Source: Microbacteriaceae bacterium (GTDB lineage Bacteria > Actinomycetota > Actinomycetes > Actinomycetales > Microbacteriaceae). Taken from it: 64,000 nt of DNA. Location: contig JACMPQ010000037.1 in NCBI GenBank assembly GCA_014377425.1, positions 1 through 64,000 on the forward strand, read 5' to 3'. A model generated the notes under the pieces. The model was not told the DNA's origin and made no database searches. It was given only the letters and a program-made list of their open reading frames with translations. The position numbers were made by a program, and so were the translations under genes. Positions 31,001-43,104 of this stretch are shown here, one piece after another; within the stretch, counting starts at the first letter, position 1, and each line of letters opens with the position of its first letter.

Positions 31001-31185
31001 CAACGAAAACTGCGCCAAGCAAGCAACTCGCGGCCAAAAAACCCGCCGCTAGAACGTCCGTAGCCAAGCAGTCCGCAGCCAAGCAGTCCGCAGCCAAGCA
31101 ATCCGCCCAGAAGCAATCCGCCCAGAAGCAATCCGCCCAGAAGCCGTCCACCAAGACGCCCGCGGTGCGCGCGATCGCCAGCTGA
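28072..31185 (+). CDS. uvrA: Excinuclease ABC subunit A (C-terminal Walker B Asp reads as Val; repetitive basic tail)
   Basis: Two ABC domains ([27 protein letters not shown]), signature LSGGEAQRI and LSGGEAQRV, Zn-finger CxxC pairs. Codon 869 (30676-30678) is GTC. Confidence 0.97.
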   Translation: MSISKVESDSVLSVRGARVHNLRNVDLDIPRDSLVVFTGLSGSGKSSLAFDTIFAEGQRRYVESLSAYARQFLGQVDRPDVDFIEGLSPAVSIDQKSTNRNPRSTVGTITEIYDYMRLLWARIGIAHCAVCGEKIERQSVQQIADQLMTLTPGTRYQVVSPVVSQKKGEFVDLFRELAAGGYSRAIVDGEAIQLSDPPILKKQLKHDIAVVVDRLVAGDDILTRLTDSLETALRLTDGLVTVNFIDETGDAAWRNFSEKLSCPNGHPVQLTEVEPRTFSFNAPFGACPECSGLGTRMSVDSELLLGDPALSLAEGIILPWTQAGKGLFTYFQRLLEGLADELDFSLKTPWQDLDPAVHNAILRGNDFEVTVAWKNRYGREMKYSTGFEGVMPYIERKFLEAETDSARQRYSSYLREIPCPVCSGQRLRPEVLAVTVNDHSIADVTALSLINAYGFMQELQLTEREAKIGAAVLREIRARLEFLIEVGLSYLDLSRAAATLSGGEAQRIRLATQIGSGLTGVLYVLDEPSIGLHQRDNRRLIETLVKLKNLGNTLIVVEHDEDTIRTADWIVDIGPGAGEHGGEVVHSGSYEALLANTGSMTGDYLSGRRSIATPAVRRPIDPERILTVEGARANNLQNVTVQFPLGTLVAVTGVSGSGKSSLVNDILYKVLANELNGARQIPGKHTRVTGLGNLDKVVHVDQAPIGRTPRSNPATYTGVFDRIRTLFSETNEAKVRGYLPGRFSFNVKGGRCENCSGDGTIKIEMNFLPDVYVVCEVCNGARYNRDTLAVRFKGKSIAEVLDMPISEAAEFFEAIGAISRFLTTLVEVGLGYVRLGQSATTLSGGEAQRVKLATELQKRSNGRSIYVLVEPTTGLHFEDVRKLLLVLNSLVDKGNTVIVIEHNLDVIKSSDWLIDIGPEGGAGGGKIIAVGTPEDLVKVKKSHTGQYLGEVLAASPPAHVGTLNKTLAMGVAGTVPATKTAPSKQLAAKKPAARTSVAKQSAAKQSAAKQSAQKQSAQKQSAQKPSTKTPAVRAIAS
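31060..31149 (+). repeat. Six tandem 15-bp units encoding (A/V)AKQS / AQKQS in the UvrA C-terminal tail
   Basis: gtagccaagcagtcc, gcagccaagcagtcc, gcagccaagcaatcc, gcccagaagcaatcc x2, gcccagaagccgtcc. Confidence 0.95.
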
Positions 31186-31190
31186 CTCCG

Positions 31191-33065
31191 GTGGCGCAGA
31201 GCACCGTTCACTACCGGCCGAAATCTGGGGAGATTCCGACGCAGCCGGGCGTGTACCGGTTTCGGGATGTTGCCGGGCGGGTGCTCTACGTCGGCAAGGC
31301 CAACTCGCTGCGTGCGAGGCTTGCCAACTATTTCGCTCCGCTACCGAGCCTTCACGAGCGCACCCGCCGGATGGTGCTCAGCGCCGATTCGGTGGAGTGG
31401 ACGGTGGTCGGAACCGAATTCGAAGCGCTGCAGCTCGAATACACCTGGATCAAAGAGTTCGACCCTCCATTCAACGTGAAATTCCGCGACGACAAGACCT
31501 ATCCCTACCTCGCCATCACTCTCGGTGAGGATGTGCCGCGGGTGCTGGTAACCCGCAACCGCAACATCGCCGGTGCGCGTTATTTTGGCCCCTACACCAA
31601 GGTGTGGGCCATCCGGGAGACCGTCGACCAGATGCTCAAGGCGTTTCCGATGCGAAGCTGCACCGAATCCACCTACAAGCGAGCGCAGAACACCGGTCGA
31701 CCGTGCCTTCTCGGCGACATTGGCAAGTGTGTTGCCCCGTGTGTGCGCCGGGTCACCAAAGAGGAGCACAAATCGGTGGCGCTCGACTTCGCCTCCTTCA
31801 TGGGCGGCAACGACTCCCGCTACATCTTTGAGCTCACCGCGAAAATGAAGAAGGCCGCGGTGGCCCAGGAGTACGAATCCGCGGCCAAGTTTCGCGACCA
31901 GCTCGGGGCTCTTGAAGCCGCCCTATCGAAGAGCGCTGTGGTGCTCGCGGATGACATTGACACCGACATTTTCGGCATCGCCGAAGACGAGCTGGCCGCC
32001 GCCGTGCAGCAGTTCATCGTGCGCGGCGGACGTATCCGTGGCGTGCGCAGTTGGGTCGTCGACAAAGAAATCGATGTCGATCTTGCCGGGCTCGTCGACA
32101 CCGTGCTGCAAAACGCCTACGACGACGCGGTGCCGCCGCGCGAAATTATCGTGCCGGAGCTGCCAAGCAACGCCGCGGCTCTGGAACTGTTGCTCACCGG
32201 CATCCGGTCGCGCAGCGTTTCGAGCGGGGTCAAGGTGTCGCTGCGTACCGCTCAGCGTGGCGACAAGGCGGCGCTCGCTCAGACCGTCACTACCAACGCC
32301 AAAAATGCGCTCATGCTCTACAAAACCCGACGTTCCAGCGATTTCGTCTCCCGCTCCCAAGCGCTGGCCGACGTGCAGGAGGCGCTGTCGATGCCGGATG
32401 CGCCGCTGCGTATGGAGTGCTTCGACGTCTCGCACCTCAGCGGCACCAACATCGTCGCCTCGATGGTCGTCTTCGAAGACGGGCTGCCCAAGAAAGACCA
32501 GTACCGCCGCTTCAGCATCCCCACCTCCGCCGACGACACCGAGTCGATTTACCAGACGCTCTCGCGGCGGCTGGCGAACATTGATCAGGAGACCGCCCGC
32601 GTCGATGGTGCCGATCCGGCGGCCAAAAAATTTGCCTACCGCCCCAATCTGCTCATCGTTGACGGCGGACAACCTCAGGTGGCCGCCGCCGCCCGCGCCC
32701 TCGCCGATGCGGGGGTTGACGGCATCCGACTCTGTGGCATCGCGAAGCGGCTCGAAGAAATTTGGCTGCCCGACTCGGATTACCCCGTCATCTTGCCGCG
32801 CAACAGCGACGCCCTGTTTTTGTTTCAACGCATCCGCGATGAAGCCCACCGTTTTGCCATTAGCTACCAGCGGATCAAGCGCAAGAACGACATTGCGTCG
32901 GTGCTGGAAGAGGTGCCGGGCCTCGGACCTACTCGCATTCGCGAGTTGCTGCGGCATTTTGGTTCGGTTAAACAGTTGCGCCTCGCCGAGCCCGCCCTGA
33001 TTGCCGAGGTGAAGGGCATCGGACCGGCACTCGCCGAGGTGATCACCCGCACCCTGCACGTGTAG
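31191..33065 (+). CDS. uvrC: Excinuclease ABC subunit C
   Basis: GIY-YIG domain ([27 protein letters not shown]), UVR motif, C-terminal HhH. Confidence 0.97.
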   Translation: MAQSTVHYRPKSGEIPTQPGVYRFRDVAGRVLYVGKANSLRARLANYFAPLPSLHERTRRMVLSADSVEWTVVGTEFEALQLEYTWIKEFDPPFNVKFRDDKTYPYLAITLGEDVPRVLVTRNRNIAGARYFGPYTKVWAIRETVDQMLKAFPMRSCTESTYKRAQNTGRPCLLGDIGKCVAPCVRRVTKEEHKSVALDFASFMGGNDSRYIFELTAKMKKAAVAQEYESAAKFRDQLGALEAALSKSAVVLADDIDTDIFGIAEDELAAAVQQFIVRGGRIRGVRSWVVDKEIDVDLAGLVDTVLQNAYDDAVPPREIIVPELPSNAAALELLLTGIRSRSVSSGVKVSLRTAQRGDKAALAQTVTTNAKNALMLYKTRRSSDFVSRSQALADVQEALSMPDAPLRMECFDVSHLSGTNIVASMVVFEDGLPKKDQYRRFSIPTSADDTESIYQTLSRRLANIDQETARVDGADPAAKKFAYRPNLLIVDGGQPQVAAAARALADAGVDGIRLCGIAKRLEEIWLPDSDYPVILPRNSDALFLFQRIRDEAHRFAISYQRIKRKNDIASVLEEVPGLGPTRIRELLRHFGSVKQLRLAEPALIAEVKGIGPALAEVITRTLHV

Positions 33066-33205
33066 CAATCGGTTTTGGTATGAAGTCCTCCTCATTTCGC
33101 TGCCCATCACCGTGCCGCCTAGGGTAAAGCCGCCCGTGACAAACTCGCCCGTCAGTAGGCTGGGCGGGAGACCACCGCAAGACAAGACGAGAGTGCACGC
33201 AACGG

Positions 33206-34075
33206 ATGATCGCGAACGACCACGAGGTGCTCATTGTCACCGGGATGTCCGGAGCGGGGCGTTCCACTGTGGGCAACTCGCTCGAAGATCTCGGTTGGTA
33301 CGTCGTTGATAACCTTCCGCCACAAATGCTTCGACCCTTGGTGGACCTCGCAGCGCATGCCGGCAGCAGCCTGCCCAACATTGCGGTCGTAGTCGATGTT
33401 CGCGGGGGCAAACTCTTCTCCGATCTGCACGCGATCGTGGAACAGTTGCGCACGGCCACCCGCATCAGGGTAATTTTTTTGGAGGCGACCGACGCCGTTT
33501 TGGTGCGTCGCTTCGAGCAGGTGCGGCGCCCGCATCCGCTCCAACGGTCGGGCACGATCCTCGACGGTATTACGGCGGAGCGCACCCGCATGTTCGAGAT
33601 GCGCGAATCGAGCGACCTCATCATCGACACCTCTGAGCTCAACGTTCATCAGTTGGCCACCCTCATCTCCGCGAGCTTCGCCGAAGAAAACGCGCCGGGA
33701 TTGCGTATCACCGTGCTGAGTTTCGGGTACAAATACGGGCTCCCGCCGGATGCGGATTTGGTGGCCGACATGCGGTTCATTCCGAACCCGTTCTGGATTC
33801 CCGAATTACGAGACCGCACCGGTCAAGATTCGGTAGTGCGAGAGTATGTGCTCGCTCAGGAAGGTGTCAGCGACTTTATAGCGAACTACCTGCTCGCCAT
33901 CACACCCGTGTTGAGCGGGTTTCAACGCGAGAACAAGAGACACGCTACGATCGCCATTGGGTGTACCGGGGGTAAGCACCGCTCGGTCGCCGTCGCCGAG
34001 GAATTCGCCGCACGTTTTCGCGAATTACCCGGAGTGGCCGTTAGCGTCAAACACCGCGACCTTGGTCGGGAGTGA
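33206..34075 (+). CDS. rapZ: RapZ-family nucleotide-binding protein / RNase adapter
   Basis: [71 protein letters not shown]. Confidence 0.95.
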   Translation: MIANDHEVLIVTGMSGAGRSTVGNSLEDLGWYVVDNLPPQMLRPLVDLAAHAGSSLPNIAVVVDVRGGKLFSDLHAIVEQLRTATRIRVIFLEATDAVLVRRFEQVRRPHPLQRSGTILDGITAERTRMFEMRESSDLIIDTSELNVHQLATLISASFAEENAPGLRITVLSFGYKYGLPPDADLVADMRFIPNPFWIPELRDRTGQDSVVREYVLAQEGVSDFIANYLLAITPVLSGFQRENKRHATIAIGCTGGKHRSVAVAEEFAARFRELPGVAVSVKHRDLGRE

Positions 34076-34136
34076 ATGCGCCGTAGCCCGGCATCCGTCG
34101 TACCTGACGGCCGTTAAAGCAAAGGAATCACCCCCA

Positions 34137-35117
34137 GTGGCACTAACCGCCGACGTCAAAGACGAACTCGCCAAGATCGAAGTCGCAAAGACGACCGTTC
34201 GCGCGGCCGAACTTGCCACCATTCTGCGCTTCTCTGGAGGCCTCCACCTCATCTCCGGACGTATTGCGGTTGAGTCGGAACTCGACAGCCCACGAATTGC
34301 GCGTCGTGTGCGCAAAGACCTCGTGGAGTTGTACGGCGTCAGAAGCGAACAGACAGTGATTGCGCCGTCCGGATTGCGGCGAACCAGCCATATTTTGGTG
34401 CGCGTGCTGGAGGGCGGCGAAACGCTCGCCCGCCAGACCGGACTCTTGGATGCCCGCCGCCGGCCCATCCGCGGACTCCCCAACCGGCTCACCACCGGAA
34501 ACCGAGAAGAGCTTGCCGCAGTGTGGCGGGGCGCTTTTCTGGCCCACGGTTCGCTCACCGATCCCGGTCGCTCTGCAGCGCTTGAGGTCACCTGTCCCGG
34601 CAACGAAGCGGCAATGGCACTCGTGGGTGCTGCCGGGCGCCTCGGGGTGGCTGCCAAGGCTCGAGAGGTGCGCGGGGTGCACCGTGTGGTCATCCGTGAC
34701 GGTGACGCAATTAGCGCGATGCTCGTGCAAATGGGAGCACACGCAACGGTGTTGCACTGGGAGGAGCTACGCCAGCGACGCGAGGTGCGCGCCAGCGCCA
34801 ATCGCCTGGTCAACTTCGACGACGCCAACCTGCGGCGTTCGGCGCAGGCCGCCGTCGCCGCCTGCGCTCGGGTCGAGCGGGCGCTGGAAATTCTTGACGG
34901 CGACGTACCCGAACACCTGCGCTACGCCGGGGAGTTGCGGTTGAGTTTCCGGGATTCGAGTCTCGACGAATTGGGCCACCACGCCACCCCGCCGATGACC
35001 AAAGATGCTGTTGCCGGCCGAATCCGGCGGCTGCTCGCCATGGCCGACAAGCGCGCGCTTGACCTCGGAATTGCGGGCACGGATGCCAACCTCCCGCCGG
35101 ACTACGACGAGTCCTAA
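34137..35117 (+). CDS. whiA: DNA-binding protein WhiA
   Basis: [15 protein letters not shown] start (GTG 34137) and C-terminal [33 protein letters not shown]. Confidence 0.95.
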   Translation: MALTADVKDELAKIEVAKTTVRAAELATILRFSGGLHLISGRIAVESELDSPRIARRVRKDLVELYGVRSEQTVIAPSGLRRTSHILVRVLEGGETLARQTGLLDARRRPIRGLPNRLTTGNREELAAVWRGAFLAHGSLTDPGRSAALEVTCPGNEAAMALVGAAGRLGVAAKAREVRGVHRVVIRDGDAISAMLVQMGAHATVLHWEELRQRREVRASANRLVNFDDANLRRSAQAAVAACARVERALEILDGDVPEHLRYAGELRLSFRDSSLDELGHHATPPMTKDAVAGRIRRLLAMADKRALDLGIAGTDANLPPDYDES

Positions 35118-35262
35118 GGGATCGAGGCGGCGAACCTTCGCCACCCTAACCAGACCATAAGTCGTTTGGGACACACGCACGATCGTGGTAACTAGACTGA
35201 AATTTCCCACCCGGCCGCGGCGCTGATCTATGCCCGCGTCCCACAAGCTAGGAGAGCTGCGA

Positions 35263-36997
<1,735 letters not shown>

Positions 36998-37001
36998 TCC
37001 G

Positions 37002-38219
37002 GTGACGCTTCGAACCATCGAATCGCTGGGCGAGCTAGCCGGCAAGCGGGTGATTGTGCGCTGCGACCTCAATGTGCCCCTGCGAGACGGTGAGATTACC
37101 GACGACGGGCGCATCCGTGCGTCCCTCGCGACCCTGAGCGCTCTCATTGGCGCCGGGGCACGCGTCGTAGTGATTTCCCACCTGGGGCGCCCGGACGGCT
37201 CGCCGAAGGCGATATACAGCCTCGCGCCGGTTGCCGCTCGCCTCGGGGACTTGCTGGGACATAGCGTTTCCTTTGCGAGTGACACCGTGGGGGAGTCAGC
37301 CACGGCAGTGGTAGCCGCCCTGGGTAATGGAGACATTGCCGTGCTGGAGAACCTGCGCTTTTCGCCGGGGGAGACCGCTAAGGACTCCGACGAGCGTCTC
37401 TCGTTTGCTACCGCCCTAGCAACCTTCGGCGACATCTTCGTCTCCGATGGTTTTGGGGTGGCGCATCGCAAACAGGCGAGCGTATTCGAATTGCCTACCC
37501 TGTTGCCGAGCGCGGCGGGTTCGCTCATTTCCACCGAACTTGCCGTTCTTGATCGGCTCACCGCGACCCCCGAGAGGCCCTACACGGTCGTTCTCGGAGG
37601 GTCGAAAGTTTCCGACAAGCTGGGCGTAATCGCGCACCTGCTGCCGCGAGTCGATTCGATTCTCATCGGCGGCGGAATGCTGTTCACCTTCCTGGCGGCT
37701 CAGGGTCACGCTGTCGGCGCCAGCCTGCTGGAAATCGATCAACTCGATACGGTCCGCGGATACCTCGCTGAGGCCGACCGCCTCGGGGTTACCATCGTGC
37801 TGCCCACCGATATTGTCGTAGCATCCGCATTTTCCCCGGATGCCGAGCACGAGATTCGTTCTGCAGACAGCATCGAGGGTGCCGCATTCGGGGCATCCGG
37901 AATAGGCCTCGACATCGGTCCGGAGACGGCCGCCGCGTTCGCCGCGGTGATCGCCGAATCCAAGACGGTGTTCTGGAATGGCCCGATGGGTGTTTTCGAA
38001 TTCGAGGCATTCGCCGCGGGCACCCGCACCGTGGCCGACGCGCTTTCCAAGATCACGGGGCTGTCGGTGGTGGGGGGAGGCGACTCTGCCGCGGCGGTGC
38101 GCGCACTCGGTTTTGCCGACGATCAGTTCGGCCATATTTCTACGGGCGGCGGTGCCAGCCTAGAGTTTCTCGAAGGTAAGCATCTCCCTGGACTGGAGGT
38201 TCTCGGATGGCAAGCATGA
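37002..38219 (+). CDS. pgk: Phosphoglycerate kinase
   Basis: VIVRCDLNVPL, VVISHLGRPDG, VLGGSKVSDKLGVI, GGGDSAAAV. GTG start at 37002. Confidence 0.97.
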   Translation: MTLRTIESLGELAGKRVIVRCDLNVPLRDGEITDDGRIRASLATLSALIGAGARVVVISHLGRPDGSPKAIYSLAPVAARLGDLLGHSVSFASDTVGESATAVVAALGNGDIAVLENLRFSPGETAKDSDERLSFATALATFGDIFVSDGFGVAHRKQASVFELPTLLPSAAGSLISTELAVLDRLTATPERPYTVVLGGSKVSDKLGVIAHLLPRVDSILIGGGMLFTFLAAQGHAVGASLLEIDQLDTVRGYLAEADRLGVTIVLPTDIVVASAFSPDAEHEIRSADSIEGAAFGASGIGLDIGPETAAAFAAVIAESKTVFWNGPMGVFEFEAFAAGTRTVADALSKITGLSVVGGGDSAAAVRALGFADDQFGHISTGGGASLEFLEGKHLPGLEVLGWQA

Positions 38220-39013
38220 CCACGACAAGCGCCGGGCGTATTCCGCTCATTGCGGGCAACTGGAAGCTCAACCTCGACCATCTTCAGGCGATTGCATTCG
38301 TGCAAAAACTCGCTTGGAGCTTGAAGGACGCCCGGTTGGACTTCAACGAGGTCGAGGTGGCTGTGTTCCCGCCGTTCACCGACCTTCGTTCGGTGCAAAC
38401 GCTGATCTCCGCCGACAAGCTGCCGTTGAAGTTCGGTGCGCAGGATGTTTCGGCGCACGCCAGCGGCGCGTACACGGGCGAAATTGCGGCCGGATTTCTG
38501 AAAGCGCTCGACTGCGACTTCGTGATCATCGGGCACTCCGAGCGGCGCACGCTGCACGACGAAACCGACGCGGTCGTGAATGCCAAGACGATCGCCGCCG
38601 TTCAGAGCTCGCTTGTTCCGATCATCTGCGTGGGGGAAACGGCGGCTGATCTCGAGGAGCACGGTCCGAGTGCGGTGCCCGTGGCTCAGTTGACGGCGGC
38701 CCTTGCCGGAATCGCCTCGGGCTCGAACGTGGTTGTTGCCTACGAACCCGTCTGGGCGATCGGTTCGGGCCAAGCAGCAACACCCGAACAGGCCGAACAG
38801 GTTGCGGCAGCGCTTCGCGCGGTTGTGGCCACAGCCCTCGGCGATGATGCGGCTGCGGCAACCCGCATTCTCTACGGCGGTTCGGTGAAGTCCGCAAACA
38901 TCGCCGGCTTCATGCGGCAGCCCAACGTTGACGGTGCGTTGGTCGGCGGGGCTAGCCTCGACATCGAAGAGTTTTCGAGCATTGTTCGGTTTCAGAAGCA
39001 CGTGGGCGTTTAG
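38207..39013 (+). CDS. tpiA: Triosephosphate isomerase
   Basis: PLIAGNWKLN, IIGHSERR, VVAYEPVWAIGSG, ILYGGSVKSAN. Confidence 0.96.
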   Translation: MASMTTTSAGRIPLIAGNWKLNLDHLQAIAFVQKLAWSLKDARLDFNEVEVAVFPPFTDLRSVQTLISADKLPLKFGAQDVSAHASGAYTGEIAAGFLKALDCDFVIIGHSERRTLHDETDAVVNAKTIAAVQSSLVPIICVGETAADLEEHGPSAVPVAQLTAALAGIASGSNVVVAYEPVWAIGSGQAATPEQAEQVAAALRAVVATALGDDAAAATRILYGGSVKSANIAGFMRQPNVDGALVGGASLDIEEFSSIVRFQKHVGV

Positions 39014-39063
39014 GCTGACGGTATACTGAACAACGGTTTTGTTGCGGTTTCGAAAGGTAGTTC

Positions 39064-39312
39064 GTGCAAATTCTTCAGGTCATCCTGCAGGTCGTCCTCG
39101 GTATCACGAGTCTCCTGCTGACCCTGCTCATCCTGCTGCACCGTGGCCGTGGCGGGGGCCTCTCCGACATGTTCGGAGGGGGCGTGACCTCCAACCTCGG
39201 GGCATCCGGAGTCGCCGAACGCAACCTCAACCGCATCACGGTCATTCTTGGGCTGGTGTGGATCGCCAGCATCATCGTGCTGGGTCTCATCACCAAATAC
39301 AGCGGAAGTTAG
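39064..39312 (+). CDS. secG: Preprotein translocase subunit SecG
   Basis: 82-aa two-TM protein; LLILLHRGRGGGLSDMFGGG; position after tpiA. Confidence 0.92.
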   Translation: MQILQVILQVVLGITSLLLTLLILLHRGRGGGLSDMFGGGVTSNLGASGVAERNLNRITVILGLVWIASIIVLGLITKYSGS

Positions 39313-39320
39313 GGTTCGAA

Positions 39321-39686
39321 ATGGCATCTGGCGGTAGCGCAATTCGGGGATCGCGTGTTGGTGCGGGACCAATGGGGGAGCAGGACCGCGGATACCACGC
39401 GGAACGCATCGCCGTCTCGTACTGGGATATTCATGGCAACGAAACGGTGCGGCACTTCTCTGCCAGCCTGCCAGACGACGAGATTCCAGCCACCATCGAC
39501 TCTCCGCAGTCCGGGCTTCCCGCCGGGCGAGACAAGGCCAACCCGCCGAGTCTCACCAAGTTGGAGCCGTATAAAACCCATTTAGCCTACGTGAAGGAGC
39601 GCCGCACCGAGCAGGAAGCGGCCGACCTTCTCGACGAAGCCCTGCAGGCGTTGCGCACCCGGCGCGGTCGAATCGCCGCCAAATAG
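39321..39686 (+). CDS. rbpA: RNA polymerase-binding protein RbpA
   Basis: SAIRGSRVGAGPMGE basic linker and C-terminal SLTKLEPYKTHLAYVKERRTEQEAADLLDEALQALR; no cysteines. Confidence 0.9.
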   Translation: MASGGSAIRGSRVGAGPMGEQDRGYHAERIAVSYWDIHGNETVRHFSASLPDDEIPATIDSPQSGLPAGRDKANPPSLTKLEPYKTHLAYVKERRTEQEAADLLDEALQALRTRRGRIAAK

Positions 39687-39692
39687 TTTGAA

Positions 39693-39745
39693 CGAAAAAG
39701 TCCGGCAACTCGGGGCGTTTCGCCTAAGATCACCGGACTTTTTCG
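39693..39745. terminator. Bidirectional terminator between rbpA and pgl
   Basis: 13-bp perfect inverted repeat CGAAAAAGTCCGG ... CCGGACTTTTTCG. Confidence 0.88.
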
Positions 39746-39816
39746 TTACTTAGCGTCAAACTTCAGTGCTTGTAGGCATTTGTGTCGCTGTGTTTTTCGA
39801 CAGCAAGGCTGCGCGA

Positions 39817-40599
39817 CTAGGAGTCGGAAGAAATCAGCTCGGGTGGAACATTGGCCGCGGCCTGGGCATCAACGAAAAATAGCGTCTCCGCACCGAGTAC
39901 CCCTGCGACCGGAACCGTCAGCGGATCGGCGCCGGAGAGGGCAAGCCCGAGCGCTGCTGCTTTGTCATCCCCGGCCAGCACCATCCACACGCGGCACGAA
40001 CTATTGATCGCGCTGAGACTTAGGCTGAGCCTCTCGGCGGGCGGCTTGGGGGAGTTGCGCACGGCGAGCACCGTGCGGTCAGTGACCTGGACGCCGGCGT
40101 CATCCGGAAACAACGAGGCCACATGCCCATCAGGGCCGACGCCGAGGAGGGTGATGTCGAAGGCGGGCAGTTCGGCACCGGGTGCGGCAAACGAGGCCAG
40201 TTCTTTTGCGTAGGCAACCGCCGCCGCATCCAACTCCGAACCGGCCAGATCGCTCAGTTTCAGAGGCGAAGGAAAGGGATGAACGTTTTGCGCCGGCAGA
40301 GCGATGTTCACCACCAGCGCGGTCCGAGCTTGGGTCTCGTTGCGCTCGGCATCACCCTGCGCGAGCCAGCGTTCATCCCCCCACCACAGGTGCACCCGAG
40401 ACCAGTCGACGGAGTCTCTCGCCTCGGATTGGTTGATCGAGACCAGAACGCCGATTCCCACACTTCCCCCGGTGACCACCACGTGCACGAGTGGTTGCCC
40501 GGAAAGTAGATCGACCACCGTAGTGATGAAACGCGCGGCGGCCGCCCCGGTAAGCGACTGCTTATCGGGGTGGACCAGCACTCGGCGCTCCGCGGTCAT
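39817..40599 (-). CDS. pgl: 6-phosphogluconolactonase
   Basis: VHLWWGDERWLAQGDAERN, DITLLGVGPDGHVASLFPD. Confidence 0.95.
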   Translation of the reverse strand: MTAERRVLVHPDKQSLTGAAAARFITTVVDLLSGQPLVHVVVTGGSVGIGVLVSINQSEARDSVDWSRVHLWWGDERWLAQGDAERNETQARTALVVNIALPAQNVHPFPSPLKLSDLAGSELDAAAVAYAKELASFAAPGAELPAFDITLLGVGPDGHVASLFPDDAGVQVTDRTVLAVRNSPKPPAERLSLSLSAINSSCRVWMVLAGDDKAAALGLALSGADPLTVPVAGVLGAETLFFVDAQAAANVPPELISSDS

Positions 40600-41558
40600 C
40601 GTGCCAGGGCTAGCTCGGGAGCCTCGTGCAGCTCCGTGATTCCGGTCGTAATAACCTGACCGAAGAGGTCATCCGGGTCAAGACGACGCAGTTCCTCGGC
40701 CAGGCACTCCCGCATGCTGCGGCGCGGCAACGAAATATCGTGGGTGGGCTGGTTCGGCTGAATCAGGGTTACGATGCTCACATGGGTGCGCTCCAACTCG
40801 ATCACCCCTGACTCCCGCACCAGCTTAACGCCATGAATACCGCTGGATCCCACCACCGCGGGGGTCACCTCGTGAATTACCGGTAGCTGCAATTGCAATT
40901 GCAGCCACGCGGCAAGCAGGGTGGTCGAGGGGGATGCCGCCGCACCATGAACCTCGGCGGCACTGATGTTCTCGAACGGCGGCTGATCGAGCACTGCGGC
41001 CAGCTGCGCGCGCCAGAGGGTGAGCCGAGTCCAGGCGAAGTCGGTGTCGCCGGGCGCGTAGGTGCGGGCGAGATGCTGCAGGTAGCCACGCGGATCTTTT
41101 TGCGCGGCGGCATCCGTGATCCGGCGCTGGGCGATGCGCCCGAGTGGAGACCTAGACACGACCTCGGGAGCTTCGCCCGGCCACCAGGCCACTACCGGGG
41201 CGTCAGGCAACAAAAGACCGGTGACCAAACCCTCTTCGTCGTCGGCCATGTCGCCATAGGCCTTCAGCACGATTACCTCGCTCGCGCCGGCGTCGCCCCC
41301 GACGCGAATTTGCGCGTCCAGACGAGCGTCATCAAGGGCGACGGAGTCAGCGGCGGCGGTGGAAATCACGATGACGCGCATCGGATGCTCGCGCGAAGCG
41401 TCATTGGCAGCCTCGATCGCTTCCTCTTCATGCCCTAGCGTGGTGGAGATCACGAGGGTAAGGACACGGCCGAGGGCAACTGCGCCGCCCTCCTCGCGAA
41501 TCTTGACGAGGGTTTTGGAAATCTTGCTCGTTGTGGTGTTGGGCAGGTCGACAATCAT
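40596..41558 (-). CDS. opcA: Glucose-6-phosphate dehydrogenase assembly protein OpcA
   Basis: MIVDLPNTTTSKISKTLVKIREEGGAVALGRVLTLVI; LLLPDAPVVAWWPG. ATG at 41558. Confidence 0.93.
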   Translation of the reverse strand: MIVDLPNTTTSKISKTLVKIREEGGAVALGRVLTLVISTTLGHEEEAIEAANDASREHPMRVIVISTAAADSVALDDARLDAQIRVGGDAGASEVIVLKAYGDMADDEEGLVTGLLLPDAPVVAWWPGEAPEVVSRSPLGRIAQRRITDAAAQKDPRGYLQHLARTYAPGDTDFAWTRLTLWRAQLAAVLDQPPFENISAAEVHGAAASPSTTLLAAWLQLQLQLPVIHEVTPAVVGSSGIHGVKLVRESGVIELERTHVSIVTLIQPNQPTHDISLPRRSMRECLAEELRRLDPDDLFGQVITTGITELHEAPELALAR

Positions 41559-43096
41559 GGACGTCTCCAGGTGCGGCCGTCGCGGGCCAATAGTTCGTCG
41601 GCGGAATCGGGTCCCCAGGTGCCGGGGCGGTATTGGTCGGGCTGGCCCTGGGTTGCCCAAAATTCTTCGATCGGGTCAAGGATGGTCCAGCTCAACTCCA
41701 CCTCGCGGTGACGCGGGAAGAGCGGCGGGTCTCCGAGCAGAACGTCCAAAATAAGGCGTTCATAGGCTTCCGGGCTTGCCTCGGTGAAGGCGTGGCCGTA
41801 ACCGAAGTCCATGGTCACGTCCCGCACCTGCATGCTCGCTCCGGGAACCTTTGATCCAAAACGGATGGTCACTCCCTCATCCGGCTGCACCCGAATCACG
41901 AGGGCATTTTGTCCGAGGGCGGAGGTCTGGCTCGCGGCGAACAGCTCCTGTGGTGCCCGCTTGAAGACCACGGCGATTTCGGTGACGCGGCGACCGAGAC
42001 GCTTGCCGGCTCGCAGGTAGAACGGCACACCTGCCCAGCGGCGGGTACCGATGTCGAGGCGCATGGCGGCGTAGGTTTCGGTGAGCGAGTGCGGGTTCAT
42101 CCCGTCTTCATCAAGGAATCCAACGACGCGCTCTCCACCCTGCCAACCGCCGGAATACTGTCCGCGCGCAGTAGACAGGGACAGGTCTTTCGGCAGGCGA
42201 ACCGCCGAAAGTACCTTTTCTTTTTCGGCGCGCAGGTCGGCTGCGGCGAAGGAGACCGGCTCCTCCATCGCGGTCAGGGCAAGCAGCTGAAGGAGGTGGT
42301 TTTGGATGACGTCGCGGGCGGCTCCGATCCCGTCGTAGTACCCGGCTCGCCCACCCACTCCGATGTCTTCCGCCATAGTGATCTGCACATGGTCGACGTA
42401 GTTCGAGTTCCAGAGCGGTTCGTACAGCTGGTTGGCGAAGCGCATCGCGAGAATATTCTGCACCGTCTCTTTACCGAGGTAGTGGTCGATACGAAATACC
42501 GAGTCGGGCGGGAAGACCGATTCGACAACGTCATTGAGTTCGCGGGCGGTCTTGAGGTCGCTTCCGAAGGGCTTCTCGATGACCACGCGGCGCCACTGGC
42601 CCTCTTTTTGCTCAGCGAGGCCCGAACTTCGCAGCTGCTCGGTGACCTGCGGAAACGATTTCGGCGGGATCGACAGGTAGAAGGCGTGGTTTCCCATCGT
42701 GCCTCGGTGCTCGTCGAGCTCCTCGACGGTTTCCTTCAACTTGGCGAAAGCCGCCGCGTCGTCGAATTCACCCTGAACAAATCGGATACCCTGAGCGAGC
42801 TGTTTCCAGACATCCTCATCGAAGGGTGTGCGCGCGTACTGTTTGACCGCCTCGTAGACAACTTTCTCGAAGTCCTGCGAGTCCCAGTCGCGGCGGGCGA
42901 AGCCCACCAAGGCGAATCCGGGCGGAAGCAGCCCGCGGTTGGCGAGGTCATAGACCGCCGGCATCAGTTTTTTGCGCGAAAGATCGCCGGTCACCCCGAA
43001 GATGATGAGCCCGCTCGGTCCGGCGATGCGGTTGAGCCGGCGATCGCTCTCAAGTCGTAGCGGATTAAACTCAGGGGTGATTTCCACCGAGGACAT
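41555..43096 (-). CDS. zwf: Glucose-6-phosphate 1-dehydrogenase
   Basis: IIFGVTGDLSRKKLMPAVYDLANRG, EKPFGSDL, FRIDHYLGKETVQNI. Start at MSSVEITPEF (43096). Confidence 0.96.
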   Translation of the reverse strand: MSSVEITPEFNPLRLESDRRLNRIAGPSGLIIFGVTGDLSRKKLMPAVYDLANRGLLPPGFALVGFARRDWDSQDFEKVVYEAVKQYARTPFDEDVWKQLAQGIRFVQGEFDDAAAFAKLKETVEELDEHRGTMGNHAFYLSIPPKSFPQVTEQLRSSGLAEQKEGQWRRVVIEKPFGSDLKTARELNDVVESVFPPDSVFRIDHYLGKETVQNILAMRFANQLYEPLWNSNYVDHVQITMAEDIGVGGRAGYYDGIGAARDVIQNHLLQLLALTAMEEPVSFAAADLRAEKEKVLSAVRLPKDLSLSTARGQYSGGWQGGERVVGFLDEDGMNPHSLTETYAAMRLDIGTRRWAGVPFYLRAGKRLGRRVTEIAVVFKRAPQELFAASQTSALGQNALVIRVQPDEGVTIRFGSKVPGASMQVRDVTMDFGYGHAFTEASPEAYERLILDVLLGDPPLFPRHREVELSWTILDPIEEFWATQGQPDQYRPGTWGPDSADELLARDGRTWRRP

Positions 43097-43104
43097 AATG
43101 CTCC

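Noticed and set aside
31923-33185. 420-aa minus and 362-aa plus alternative-frame ORFs over uvrC
   Set aside because: Overlap the full uvrC frame; composition typical of spurious high-GC frames (Arg/Ser/Pro-rich or Gly/Val-rich).
33245-33280. RapZ Walker A with Arg (GMSGAGRST) as a degenerate site
   Set aside because: GAGRS is, to my knowledge, common in actinobacterial RapZ, so not considered anomalous.
41909-43060. 383-aa plus-strand ORF opposite zwf
   Set aside because: Antisense shadow of zwf; no independent start signal or domain.
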